This document shows, one piece after another, positions 1-9,023 of a DNA stretch of 9,023 nt. The notes under the pieces were generated by a model. The model did not search any database, was not told where the DNA came from, and was given only the letters and a program-made list of their open reading frames with translations. The stretch is taken from assembly GCA_944388635.1 (NCBI GenBank), contig CALXJN010000058.1, positions 1 to 9,023 on the forward strand, read 5' to 3'. How positions within the stretch are numbered: position 1 is the stretch's first letter; every line of letters begins with the position of its first letter. The stretch is from an uncultured Clostridia bacterium. Its GTDB lineage: Bacteria; Bacillota; Clostridia; TANB77; CAG-508. The position numbers were made by a program, and so were the translations under genes.

Positions 1-119
1 CAAGTAACATGATCCGTTATAGATAAAAATTCAAGTTTAGCTTTTTCAGCATTTTTTAATAAATCAATTAAAGTATCTGTACCATCAGAATATGTAGTAT
101 GTGTATGTAAATCTATCAT
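1..119 (-). CDS. PHP-domain metal-dependent phosphoesterase, N-terminal part (cut by window edge)
   Basis: Only the first 39 codons are present; the gene runs leftward out of the window. The translation begins MIDLHTHTTYSDGTDT and reaches LSITDHVT. The HxH motif near the N-terminus (H5, H7), the following YSDG, and the later T-D-H are the first metal-binding motifs of the PHP (polymerase and histidinol phosphatase) superfamily. Stand-alone PHP proteins of this type are usually phosphoesterases acting on small phosphorylated molecules or nucleotides, but the substrate cannot be told from this piece. The ATG at 117-119 is preceded by GGAG at 129-132 on the minus strand, 9 nt away, which fixes the start. 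It is divergent from everything else in the window. Confidence 0.85.
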   Translation of the reverse strand, partial: MIDLHTHTTYSDGTDTLIDLLKNAEKAKLEFLSITDHVT

Positions 120-139
120 AATAAATATCTCCAATGTAA

Positions 140-168
140 AATATAACATAAAATTAAAAATATTACAA
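140..168 (-). promoter_or_regulatory. Putative sigma-A promoter of the PHP gene
   Basis: On the minus strand, a -35 box TTGTAA (163-168) and a -10 box TATATT (140-145) are separated by 17 bp. The -10 box is preceded by TG one base upstream, giving an extended -10. Transcription would start near 133, almost at the Shine-Dalgarno, so the leader would be very short. In such AT-rich DNA chance matches are possible. The rest of the spacer (169-335) shows no gene or clear signal. Confidence 0.5.
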
Positions 169-335
169 TACGAAATATCATACTTAGATGTAAAATCTGA
201 TTTAAGATATATCATAGAAAATTTATTAAAAAGATATTTAGAAAAAATAACTTTGTAGGTATTAGTGCATTTATATTTCTAATTTTATTATGAATATAAT
301 TTTTAGGAACAATAGAATATATTTTACATTTGTGA

Positions 336-617
336 ATTGTAAGTACAACAAATAACACAGAAGGCTTTACAAATCTAAATACAATTACTACAGCAAATGA
401 AAAATGTTCGTATGAGTATAATTTAGAAAATCCAGATGCATATTTTTATTTTAAAGTAATTGTAACAGACCAAAAAGGTAATAAATCTGAAAAAATAGTA
501 GAAGATACTTTAATTGGACAATATGTAGATTATACACCGGTAAGTGGAACATTTAGTGACCATGTTCAGAGAAATTTCGAGTTTTTTTCAAGAGGCTGCC
601 GTTTGGGACTCATCTAG
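336..617 (+). pseudogene. Decayed fragment of a repeat-type surface protein
   Basis: A frame without a start codon is open from just after a TGA (333-335) to a TAG (615-617). Residues encoded by about 339-566 read like part of a beta-sandwich domain of a clostridial cell-surface protein: a VTDQKGNKSE strand-turn motif followed by the linker IGQYVDYTPVSGTFSDHV. In such proteins similar linkers join Ig-like or bacterial adhesin domains to further repeats. There is no start, no signal peptide and no continuation. After about 566 the translation becomes FEFFSRGCRLGLI and loses this character, so the homologous part probably ends at a junction there. I read it as a remnant truncated at both ends, perhaps by the event that placed the downstream toxin cassette. 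The family assignment is from memory of the linker style only. Confidence 0.55.
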
Positions 618-655
618 AATTGCAAATTTTTTATATAAAAATTTGTTCTGTTCGC
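566..655. other. Unassigned junction segment with an AT-rich hairpin
   Basis: This stretch lies between the end of the surface-protein remnant and the toxin promoter. It holds one perfect hairpin, CAAATTTTT (623-631) and AAAAATTTG (637-645) with a 5-nt loop, but no T-tract that would make it a convincing terminator. On the minus strand a 15-codon frame with no visible function can be read. I recognise no gene or mobile-element end in it. Confidence 0.4.
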
Positions 656-684
656 TTGTATTTTAAAAAAATATATTATATAGT
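656..684 (+). promoter_or_regulatory. Putative sigma-A promoter of the small toxin-like gene
   Basis: A -35 box TTGTAT (656-661), a 17-bp spacer and a -10 box TATAGT (679-684) predict a start near 691-692, giving a transcript that begins ATAGGAAAAGAG. The same start sequence (ATAGGAAAGAG) follows the opposing promoter at 972-1000, which supports both promoters as parts of one cassette. Confidence 0.55.
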
Positions 685-723
685 TATATGCATAGGAAAA
701 GAGGATAAAGCAGATGTGGTTTG

Positions 724-742
724 CCTCCTACATAATAGGAGG
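724..742 (+). promoter_or_regulatory. Ribosome-binding-site-sequestering hairpin of the toxin mRNA
   Basis: CCTCCTA (724-730) and TAGGAGG (736-742) form a perfect 7-bp stem with the 5-nt loop CATAA. The right arm is the whole Shine-Dalgarno of the gene starting at 751 (8-nt spacing). A second pairing, GCCTC (723-727) with GAGGC (744-748), could replace it. Local anti-Shine-Dalgarno folding is a known way in which type I toxin mRNAs limit their own translation. Confidence 0.75.
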
Positions 743-750
743 TGAGGCGT

Positions 751-873
751 ATGATAGAAATACAAGCACTAATTATAACAGTTTACTTATTATATTATGC
801 ATTAATAGCAACAACTATCATTACGTTTGCCTTAATTACAGCGTTAGTTGTAATTATTAGCAAGCGAAAATAA
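751..873 (+). CDS. Small hydrophobic membrane peptide, probable type I toxin
   Basis: This 40-codon ORF starts at ATG after TAGGAGG with 8-nt spacing and ends in TAA. The peptide begins MIEIQALIITVYLL. Residues about 5-36 form one continuous hydrophobic segment rich in I, L, A, T and V, with a single acidic residue (E3), and the tail is SKRK. A single membrane helix with a basic end, about the size of Fst (33 aa) or BsrG (38 aa), is typical of Firmicute type I toxins that act at the cytoplasmic membrane. I do not recognise the sequence as a named family. The support is architectural: the leader hairpin hides its Shine-Dalgarno, a bidirectional terminator follows 6 nt after the stop, and an opposing promoter would make an antisense RNA against its 3' end. 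It could instead be a small membrane peptide with another role. Confidence 0.7.
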   Translation: MIEIQALIITVYLLYYALIATTIITFALITALVVIISKRK

Positions 874-879
874 CCAATA

Positions 880-921
880 AAAAAACACATCTGTAATTTG
901 ACCGTTGCTGATGTGTTTTTT
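880..921. terminator. Bidirectional intrinsic terminator shared by toxin mRNA and antisense RNA
   Basis: AAAAAACACATC (880-891) and GATGTGTTTTTT (910-921) are perfect 12-bp reverse complements around an 18-nt loop. The stem ends in a T-tract on either strand, so it can stop transcription in both directions. Convergent RNAs ending here would overlap by about 42 nt, including the whole hairpin, as in the Fst/par loci. Confidence 0.85.
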
Positions 922-965
922 CATATCCAACGAGGCAAACCACATTTGTGGTTTTCTCTTTCCTA
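880..965 (-). ncRNA. Putative antisense RNA antitoxin, about 85 nt
   Basis: Predicted from a near-consensus minus-strand promoter (972-1000) and the bidirectional terminator. No ORF of note lies in it. Its 5' part forms a hairpin, from AAACCAC (937-943) and GTGGTTT (948-954). Three pairings with the toxin mRNA are visible. The first is full complementarity through the terminator region. The second is GAGAAAACCACA near its 5' end with UGUGGUUUGCCUC in the toxin leader (8 contiguous base pairs, then an imperfect extension). The third is AAACACATCAGC with GCAGAUGUGGUUU at 710-722, with two defects. Contacts at both the terminator and the toxin leader recall the direct-repeat mode of Fst RNA II. 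The exact ends are inferred. Confidence 0.65.
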
Positions 966-971
966 TAAATA

Positions 972-1000
972 ATTATAACACAATAAAAAAACAATGTAAA
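972..1000 (-). promoter_or_regulatory. Strong promoter of the antisense RNA
   Basis: Minus strand: -35 TTTACA (995-1000), 17-bp spacer, -10 TATAAT (972-977) with TG in the extended -10 position. This is one of the best promoters in the window. It fires away from the SbcD-like gene, and its -35 box abuts that gene's Shine-Dalgarno (GGAG, 1001-1004), so polymerase binding and expression of the downstream gene may interfere. A strong, constitutive-looking antisense promoter facing a weaker toxin promoter is what type I antitoxins usually have. Confidence 0.75.
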
Positions 1001-1009
1001 GGAGAAAAT

Positions 1010-2089
1010 ATGAAATTCATACACATAGCAGATGTACATTTTGATATACCATTTACAAGACTAGAAGGAAGAAATCTATCAGAAATGAGAAGATTAGAAC
1101 AGAGAAATGCATTTAGAAAAGTAATAGAGTATGTAAAGGAAAATGCCATACCATATTTATTTATATGTGGAGATTTATATGAACAAGAATATGTAAAAAA
1201 ATCCACAATAGAATACATAAATAAATTATTTGAAACCATACCGAATACAAAAATATATATTGTACCAGGAAATCACGATCCATATATAAATAACTCATAT
1301 TATGCAAAATTTAATTGGGCAAAAAATGTAAAAATATTTAAAGAAAAACCAGAAAAAATAGAAGAAAATAATATATGTATATATGGATATGGTTTTGAAG
1401 ATTTTTATATGAAAAAATCAGAAGATATAGAAATAGAAGATAAAGATAAAATAAATATATTACTCACACATGGTACACTAGACGGAGACAAAAAAGGAGA
1501 AACATTGTATAATCCAATATCAAAAACAAAACTTACAAACTTAGGATTTGATTATATAGCTCTAGGGCATATCCATAAAATATCATATAATGAAGAAGAA
1601 AACCAAAAAATAGTATACCCAGGCTCACTTATCTCCCTTGGATTTGACGAATTAGGTAGCCACGGAATGATATTAGGTGAAATTGAAGAAAGCACTAAAA
1701 ATCTAAAATTAGAATTTATACCAGTAGACGAAAAAGAATTTATAGAGAAGGAAATCGACATAAGTGACATATCATCACAAGAAGAATTAATTGAAAAAAT
1801 AAATGCGGAAGAATATGAAGAAAATGGATATTTCAAAATAACATTAGTAGGAAATAGAAAAATAGAAGTTAATCCAAATGAGATACTAAAAAACATAAAT
1901 TACAATAATATAATAAAAATAAAAGATGAAACCAAACTAGAGGTAGATTTGTTAAGTATTGCAAAACAAAATAATTTAAAAGGTTTTTTTGTAAAAGATT
2001 TACTTGAAAGAGCTGAGAAAGAACCAGAAAATAAAGAAAAAATATATAAGGCAATAGAAATTGGGTTACTTGCATTTGAAAATAAATAA
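1010..2089 (+). CDS. SbcD/YhaO-like DNA repair exonuclease (metallophosphoesterase)
   Basis: This 359-residue calcineurin-like metallophosphoesterase is of the SbcD/Mre11/YhaO type. All metal-site motifs are in order: D8-V-H10, G54-D55-L, G87-N-H-D90, T-H154-G and G186-H-I-H189, followed by the VYPGS motif typical of SbcD relatives. The C-terminal third (about 230-359) is a charged capping/partner-binding region. Such enzymes are Mn-dependent nucleases working with an SMC-like ATPase, and that partner is encoded 13 bp downstream. The frame is open upstream to 905, but ATG at 1010 is preferred: AAAGGAG lies 5 nt upstream, MKFIHIADVHFD is the canonical beginning, and the extension would run through the antisense RNA promoter region. 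The pairing with a membrane-hairpin ATPase suggests YhaO rather than true SbcD. No clear own promoter was found. Confidence 0.9.
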   Translation: MKFIHIADVHFDIPFTRLEGRNLSEMRRLEQRNAFRKVIEYVKENAIPYLFICGDLYEQEYVKKSTIEYINKLFETIPNTKIYIVPGNHDPYINNSYYAKFNWAKNVKIFKEKPEKIEENNICIYGYGFEDFYMKKSEDIEIEDKDKINILLTHGTLDGDKKGETLYNPISKTKLTNLGFDYIALGHIHKISYNEEENQKIVYPGSLISLGFDELGSHGMILGEIEESTKNLKLEFIPVDEKEFIEKEIDISDISSQEELIEKINAEEYEENGYFKITLVGNRKIEVNPNEILKNINYNNIIKIKDETKLEVDLLSIAKQNNLKGFFVKDLLERAEKEPENKEKIYKAIEIGLLAFENK

Positions 2090-2102
2090 AAAGGAGATAC
2101 AT

Positions 2103-3968
2103 ATGTTAATAAAAGACATACAAATAAACAATTTTGGAAAACTAAAAAATAGAACTATTGAATTAAAAAATGGAATAAATATTATATATGGAGAAAACGA
2201 AAGCGGAAAAACAACATTACTTAAATTCATAACAAGTATGTTTTATGGAGTAAGCAAAAATAAAAATGGAAAAAGAATATCAGACCATGAAAAATATACA
2301 CCATGGGAAGAGGGAGAATTTTCAGGAAAAATAAAGTACAAATTAGATAATGATGAGGAATATGAAGTATAGAGAAATGTTAATAAAAAAAATCCCCAAA
2401 TATTAGATTCATTAGGAAATGACGTATCGAAAAATTATACCATAGATAAGACATATGGTAATAAATTCTTTTTCGAACAAACTAAAGTAGATGAAGAATT
2501 ATTTAACATGGCAATGGTAGTAATGCAACAAGAAGTCAAACTAGATGAAAAAAAGCAAAACACATTAATACAAAAAGCATCAAATATAATGCTTACAGGA
2601 GAAGACGACGTTTCTTATAAAAAAATAATGACAAAACTAAATAAAAAACAAACAGATGAGATAGGAACAGAAAAAAGTCCAACAAAACCACTATATCAAA
2701 CAAAACAAAAAATAGAAACATTAAATATAAGCAAAAAAGAATTAGAAAACATATTACCAATGCAATATGAATTGGATAATAAAAAAGACAAACTAGAAAA
2801 AGAAATAAAAATGGGAGAAAAAGAACTAGAACTATTACAAAATCTAGGACAAATACAAGCAGAAAGAAAAATAGAAGAAGAAAAAATTAATATAAATATA
2901 AAATCAAAAGAAGAGATAGAAAATAAAAGAAAAGAAGAAGAGAAAAATTTAGATAGTGTTAAAACCGATAAAATATCAAAGAAAAACTTAAAGACATTAT
3001 ACATAATACCGTTATTGTTAACAATAATTACTATATTATTATTTTTAATAAATCAAAAAATAATTTCTTATATAGGAGGAATTATTGATGTAATAAGTAT
3101 TATAGTTATATTTTTAATAAATTCAAACGAAAATAAAAAATACAGAAAAATAAAAGAAGAAGAAAAAAGAGAAAGAAACAATATACAAAATAAAATCGAA
3201 GTATTAGAAAATGAAATAAAAGAAAAAGAAAAAATAATTAACGAAAAGCAAAATGAACTAAATATAAAAACAAATCTAGAAAAAGAACAAATAAAAAATA
3301 AATTTCAAGATATACAAAACATAGAAAATTATTTTACAAAAGAAATAAACAGTGAGAATATCTTAAATGAACAAAAATATATAAACGACTTAAAGTTAGA
3401 ACTTACGAGACTAGAAATGCAAAGAAAAGACATTATAGAAAAACTAGAGAATAAAACACAAATAGAAGAAAAACTAGAAAATGCAGAGGAAATGCTTGAA
3501 GAGTTAGTGACTTATAATGATTCAATAAATATTGCAAAAGAAGCACTAGAAAAAGCATATTTAAAAATGAAAGAAAATATAACACCTAGATTTTCAAGCA
3601 ACTTATCAAAAGCAATACAAAATATTTCAAGCGGAAAATATAAAACAGTTAAGGTAAATGAAGAAGATGGTCTAATTGTAGAAACAGAAAATGGCAATTA
3701 TGTTCAAGCAGATTTACTAAGTGTAGGTACAATAGATCAGCTATATCTATCACTTAGAATATCTAGTATAAATGAACTAACAAAAGAAAATATGCCAATA
3801 ATATTAGACGAAACATTTGCATATTTCGATAATGAAAGACTAAAAAAAGTCTTAGAATTTTTAAATAAAGAATATAATCAAAGACAAATTTTAATTTTTA
3901 CTTGTACAAAAAGAGAAGATGAAATTTTAAAAGACATGAATATAGAATATAATAAAATCGTGCTATAG
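2103..3968 (+). pseudogene. YhaN/SbcC-like SMC-type ATPase interrupted by an in-frame amber codon
   Basis: The reading frame spans 622 codons from ATG 2103 (GGAG, 6-nt spacing after AAGGAGATACAT) to TAG 3968, with one extra stop, TAG at 2370-2372 (codon 90). Before it lie the RecF/SbcC-like N-terminus and Walker A GENESGKTT (residues 30-38). After it, without a frame change, come RNVNKKNP and the EQT region, a long Lys/Glu coiled coil, two membrane helices (about 299-316 and 320-339), a second coiled coil, the signature LLSVGTIDQ (538-546) and Walker B IILDE (566-570). The membrane hairpin in the coiled coil is the YhaN hallmark; the protein is shorter than B. subtilis YhaN. Partner: the upstream nuclease. 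TAG ends two ORFs here and a normal release factor 1 follows, so recoding is not general. The 89-residue product would lack Walker B. ATG 2508 has no good Shine-Dalgarno. A base error would make this an intact gene. Confidence 0.85.
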
Positions 3969-3969
3969 T

Positions 3970-3998
3970 TTGACTTTTACGTAAAAATAAGGTATAAT
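3970..3998 (+). promoter_or_regulatory. Sigma-A promoter of prfA
   Basis: TTGACT (3970-3975), a 17-bp spacer and TATAAT (3993-3998) match the consensus at 11 of 12 positions. Predicted start is near 4005, giving a leader of about 30 nt. It begins right after the stop of the ATPase gene, so prfA can be transcribed independently of that operon. Confidence 0.8.
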
Positions 3999-4035
3999 AA
4001 CAATGATTTTTTATTGAAAGGGAAGAAAAATATTT

Positions 4036-5097
4036 ATGTTTCAAAGATTAGAAGACGTAGAAAAAAGATATGACGAATTAACAACAAAAATAAGTGATCC
4101 AGAAGAAATTGCAAAAACATCTTCTTGGCAAAAACTTATGAAAGAACATGCTGAACTTACACCAATAGTTGAAAAATATAAAGAATATAAAAAAACTAAA
4201 AGCACAATTGAAGATAATCAAGAATTATTAAAAGATCCAGAATTAAAAGAACTTGCAGAAGCAGAAATCGAAGAAGCAAAAGAAAAATTACCAAAAATCG
4301 AGGAAGAATTAAAAATATTATTAATACCAAAAGATCCAGACGATGATAAAAATATAATATGTGAAATAAGAGCAGGAGCCGGAGGAGAAGAGGCTGCACT
4401 ATTTGCAGGAACATTATTTAGAATGTATTCAATGTATGCAGAGAAAAAACATTGGAAAATAGAAATATTAAATGAAAATGAAACAGAACTTGGTGGATAT
4501 AAAGAAATAACATTTATGATAACAGGAAAAGGAGTATACAGTAGACTTAAGTTTGAAAGTGGAGCACATAGAGTACAAAGAGTTCCTGAAACAGAAAGTA
4601 GTGGAAGAATACACACATCAGCTGCAACAGTTGCAATATTACCTGTTGTAGAAGACGTAGAAATAGAGATAAATCCAGCAGATATAAAAATGGAAGTATA
4701 TAGAGCATCAGGAGCAGGAGGACAACATGTAAACAAGACATCATCAGCAGTAAGATTAATCCATGAACCAACAGGAATAGTTGCAGAATGTCAAACAGAA
4801 AGATCACAAGTACAAAATAGAGAATATGCAACGAGGCTTTTAAAATCAAGACTATATGAAATAGAAAAACAAAAACAAGACGAAAAACTTGCAAGTGAAA
4901 GAAAAAGCCAAGTAGGCTCAGGAGATAGAAGCGAAAAAATTAGAACATATAATTATCCACAAGGAAGAATAACAGACCATAGAATTAGTCTTAACATATA
5001 TCAAATGGAAAATTTCTTAAATGGAGATTTAGACGAAATGATAGATGCACTTATTACGGCGGATAGGACAGAAAAATTAAAAGGAGAGGAAGATTAA
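4036..5097 (+). CDS. prfA: Peptide chain release factor 1 (RF1)
   Basis: Cytoplasmic class I release factor that recognises UAA and UAG in the ribosomal A site and triggers peptide release. The 353 residues match the usual RF1 length. The N-terminus (MFQRLEDVEKRYDELTTKI) is typical. The central region carries the acidic GAGGEEAALFA segment, then HRVQRVPETESSGRIHTSAA, whose P-E-T at 184-186 is the RF1-type PxT codon-reading tripeptide (RF2 has SPF). The GGQ loop at 228-230, within SGAGGQHVNKTSSAVR, is the catalytic motif and the site of glutamine methylation by PrmC. The C-terminal RTYNYPQGRITDHR region is also canonical. The Shine-Dalgarno AAAGGGAAG is about 10 nt upstream. prmC, often adjacent, is not next to it here. 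RF1 presence means UAG should terminate efficiently, which matters for the amber codon in the upstream gene. Confidence 0.98.
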   Translation: MFQRLEDVEKRYDELTTKISDPEEIAKTSSWQKLMKEHAELTPIVEKYKEYKKTKSTIEDNQELLKDPELKELAEAEIEEAKEKLPKIEEELKILLIPKDPDDDKNIICEIRAGAGGEEAALFAGTLFRMYSMYAEKKHWKIEILNENETELGGYKEITFMITGKGVYSRLKFESGAHRVQRVPETESSGRIHTSAATVAILPVVEDVEIEINPADIKMEVYRASGAGGQHVNKTSSAVRLIHEPTGIVAECQTERSQVQNREYATRLLKSRLYEIEKQKQDEKLASERKSQVGSGDRSEKIRTYNYPQGRITDHRISLNIYQMENFLNGDLDEMIDALITADRTEKLKGEED

Positions 5098-8000
5098 AAA
5101 ATTTTTAAATTGCAAATGAATTAATTTTAAATAAAAAGGAATATGAGATATTTAATTTTAATTACCCGCGCAGCGAATAACGGAGCTGAAAGCGACGGCG
5201 AATGGGCAAAACTTCATATAAACTTATTTAGAAGTTTTGCCCAGTAAGGGTAATGACAAAATTCAATATCTCATATTCCTTTTAGTATATACCAAAAATG
5301 CAATTTTAAAATTTATATTGCTTTATTACAAAAAATGAAATAAAATATTAATACAAAGGGGGAAATCTATGAAAAAGAAAATAATTTATTTATTAATAAC
5401 TGTAATTTCACTTATAGCGTGCATATTTTTATTTAATACAACATCATATGCAGGTTATCAAGATTTAGATAATCTAACTTATGATGTAAAACTAAATAAA
5501 GACGGAACAGCAGATATTACAGAAACTTGGGATGTATACATATATGATACAAATACGATGTTTAAAACATTTGAATTAAATGCAACAAAATTTGGAAATA
5601 TTACAAATGTAAAAGTAAAAGAAATATTAAAAAACGGAGAAGAAAACGAATTTAAGAAAACTGATACATATGCCTATCACTTAGAAAAAGGAAGTTATTA
5701 TGGATTAAAAACAGACGAAGACACATTTGAAATTGCATGGGGAGTATCTGTAGAAACTTCAGCAAATAGAGTATATGAAATAAGCTATACAGTAACAGAT
5801 GCAGTTAAGAAATATGAAGACTGCTCAGAATTTTATTGGCAATTCATAGGAAACACAAACGCAATACCAGCAGACCATGTAGCAGGAACAATAAAATTAC
5901 CAAGTCCAGTATCAAATAAAGAAAATTTAAGAGTATGGGCACATGGACCATTAAACGGAGAAATACAAATAATAGATAATGAGACAGTATCTTTTGAAGT
6001 AGACTATTTAAGTGAAGAGACAATGGTAGAAGCAAGAATTGTAACTACTGACAACATATTCACAGAGAAGAATAATATAGTAAATAGGAATGAATTAGAA
6101 CATATTATAGAAGAAGAAACAACATGGGCGGATGAAGCAAATAAAGAAAGAGATAGATTAAAAAGAGAACAAGAAATTGAAGAAAAAATGGTAAAAATTA
6201 TATCAATTGCATTATTAGTAATAATAGCTGGAATATTTATATTTTTTGTAATAAAAGTTATAAAATATGCAACTTTACTAGTAAGAATAGAAAAACCAAA
6301 GCCAGAAGAAACAATGGAATATTTTAGAGATATACCAGATGAAACAGCAACGCCAGCAGAAGCAGGTTTTCTATATTATTTTGATAAAGAAAGAGACTTC
6401 AAGAAAAATTTATCAAAAATATTATCAGCAACAATGTTAAATCTAGCATTAAAAAAGGCAATAACAATCGACAAAGCAGAAGAAGATGAAATGAGAATAA
6501 CAATAAATAGAGATTTCGGAAAAGAAAATCTAAAAGAAGACGAAGATGCAATATATGAATTGCTTATAAAAGTAAGAAGTTATGCAAATAAAGATAAGAA
6601 AAGAGAAAATAGAGAAAGCATATCTATGAAAGATATAGAAAAATATGCAAAAAAGCATGATGCAACTTTTTTAAAAATTATAGAAGGATTAGAAAAAACA
6701 GCTAAGAACAGTCAAAAAGAAAAACAAAACTATGATGAAAAAATAATGCAAGAGTCAGAAAATTGGAAAAAGAAGAAATCAGGATATTATATAGGTGGTT
6801 TCTGCTGTATGTGCTTTGGTGTATTTGGAGTAACTTTAATTGCAGCAATTCCAATGTTAATTTGTGGAATATTGTGTGGTAGATTACAAAAGAAAACAAG
6901 AAAACTCACACAAAAAGGAATAAATGAACAAGAAAAATGGAAAGCACTAACAAGATTTATGGAAAACTTTTCACTCCTTGATGAAAGAGAAGTACCAGCA
7001 CTTATTTTATGGGATAAATATTTAGTTTTTGCAACAGCATTTGGAGTTGCAGATAAAGTACTTAAACAATTAAAAATAAAATATCCAGAAATTTCGGATG
7101 AAGAATATATGGCAAGTAGCAACTATATGATGATTTACATGATGAATAGATATAGCTTTGAAAGAGTATTAACAGCTAGTATGCAAAGAGCATATAATGC
7201 CGGAATAAGAGAAAGGGCAGCAAGGCAAGCAGCAGCCTCTAGTAGCTATTCAAGCGGATTTGGAGGCGGAGGAGGCTTCTCTGGAGGAGGCGGACGGCGG
7301 AGGTGGCCGGAGGCCGGAATGGGAGGCAGATAGTTTCGTAAGGGAGAGAATAATGGCAAGAAAAAGAAAAAACAAAAAAATATTGCAATTAATTACATCA
7401 ACAATAGTATTAATAGGAATAATTATTTTTGGATATATAAACCAAGATGTAGTAATACAAAATAATATCCAAAACGAAATTCAAGAAGAAAAAGTAAATT
7501 TTGATTTATCTACAATTCCAGAATATACAGATAAACCATATATTGAAATAAACAATAATATACCAGACTTTGCAGAAGAAGATTATAGCATAGAGCCTTT
7601 TGAAAAATATAATCCATTAGACTATTTAGGAAGATGTGGAGTTGCATTTGCCAATATTTGTAAAGAGATAATGCCACAAGAAGGAGAGGAAAGAGAAAGC
7701 ATCGGCTCAGTTATACCAAGCGGCTGGAAACAAAAAGAATATGACGGAAAATATCTTTATAACAGATGTCATTTAATTGGATATCAATTATCCGCAGAAA
7801 ACGCAAACGAACAAAATTTAATTACAGGAACACAATATTTAAATATAGAAGGAATGCTACCTTTCGAAAACCAAATAGCAGAATATATTGATAATAACCC
7901 TAATAACCATGTTTTATATAGAGTAACACCTATTTTTAAAGAAGAGAATCTTTTAGCAAGTGGAGTGCAATTAGAAGCACTGTCAGTAGAAGATAACGGA

Positions 8001-9023
8001 AAAGGCATAAAATTTAATGTGTACTGTTATAATGTTCAGCCAGGAGTAGAAATAGATTATAAAACAGGAGAAAGCCATGAAAAATAAAATTGATAAATTT
8101 ATAAAAAACTATTGTAAATTTATGTGAAATAATATATAATCACTCTAATTTAATTCTTAATACTATATATCAATAGTAAATTTCCAGAAATAGAAATATA
8201 AGAAAAGGAGTGATTATTTGAATTTAGATTTAACCAATAGTTTAATTAATAGTTTAAAGGAGAAAGAATTTATACAAAAATTTATGGAAGAATTATCAAA
8301 ATATTTAGAAAAAAACACAAACAATTATAATATAGAATGTGATAATCTACATTCAAAAGATTTAACAATTGATAATACAAAAATAATTGCTAAATACAGA
8401 GACGAAATGCTATTAGAAAGAGGAAAAATATTAAAAGAATATTCAGAACTGACAAAAAATAAAGGAGAATTACTATATATTTATAATGTAAATGACAATT
8501 TATACAATTTAACTAATTGTACTCATGAAGTAATAACAAAAAAATTAGAAGAATTGCCAAAGGGAAGTACTCTTGGGAGTGTATTAAGAAAAAAAGATAA
8601 TAATATAGAACTAGATATCGATGCAAGTAAAGAAATAGCAGAAAAAGTAAATGCTATGATAAAAGAAAAAATAGATGAACAACAAAACTATTTAGAAAAT
8701 AAAAGAGTAGAAGGACATACATACAAATTAGGCGAAAAATATTCAGAAAGAGTATGGCTATACGATTTAGATAATAAAAATGGAAAAACAATAGAAGGAT
8801 TTGAAGAAATAGACTTTCCCAAAGAACTATACGAAAATGCAAAAGAAGGAGATTTATTTGTATATAAAGAAGGGAAATATATAGAGAAAAAGAATTAATG
8901 CAAATATATAAGAAAATTGGACGTTAGCGGAAGCAAAGCTTCCGACGTCCACATGTGCGTTTTGCTTCGCAAATACGCACAGCCCAAGGAAAATTAACCT
9001 TGTTGTATAGAAAAAATCTGACG

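Larger units (their letters stand above)
714..945. repeat. 14-bp inverted repeat bracketing the toxin cassette
   Basis: ATGTGGTTTGCCTC at 714-727 is the exact reverse complement of 932-945. The left copy lies in the toxin leader. The right copy lies in the leader of the convergent antisense RNA, so both RNAs carry the same sense sequence near their 5' ends. The similarity extends outward through ATAGGAAA and GAG to the two -10 boxes, so each end of the cassette looks like a diverged copy of the other. A long toxin transcript reading past the terminator could pair its 5' and 3' ends through this repeat. Confidence 0.85.

Overview
The window is very AT-rich with A-heavy coding strands and AGA/ATA-rich codon use. 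It has strong Shine-Dalgarno sites and sigma-A type promoters with 17-bp spacers. This points to a low-GC Firmicute, most likely an uncultured gut-type member of the Clostridia; the taxonomic placement is inferred from style and protein families, not proven.

Left end (1-1000). A leftward PHP-domain phosphoesterase gene is cut by the window edge. It is followed by an AT-rich spacer and a decayed piece of a large surface protein. Then comes a compact cassette (about 656-1000) that is the most interesting object here: a 40-residue hydrophobic peptide with a basic tail, a 5' leader hairpin that hides its ribosome binding site, a perfect 12-bp bidirectional terminator just behind it, and a convergent near-consensus promoter that should make an antisense RNA of about 85 nt. 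Inverted and direct repeats link the two RNA leaders. Together these have the architecture of a type I toxin-antitoxin locus (Fst/par, BsrG or TxpA style), with a toxin peptide I do not recognise.

Middle (1010-5097). A two-gene SbcD/SbcC-like operon follows: a YhaO-type metallophosphoesterase, then a YhaN-type SMC-like ATPase with a membrane hairpin in its coiled coil. The ATPase gene carries an in-frame amber codon at codon 90 while the reading frame continues intact to a normal C-terminus, so it is a recent pseudogene, a read-through case or a base error. Next is prfA (release factor 1) behind its own near-perfect promoter. Behind prfA lies a roughly 150-bp palindromic element with a GC-rich core that looks like a MITE or REP-type repeat.

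Right part (5318-9023). One promoter appears to drive a DUF2207-family membrane protein with a glycine-rich tail and, 19 bp later, a membrane-anchored extracellular DNA/RNA non-specific endonuclease. The glycine tail is interrupted by a short stretch that looks like three compensating 1-base insertions. A separate promoter and a TTG start lead to an unrecognised, charged cytoplasmic protein of 226 residues. The window closes with three consecutive hairpins of unknown nature. No tRNA, rRNA, CRISPR array or transposase gene was seen.
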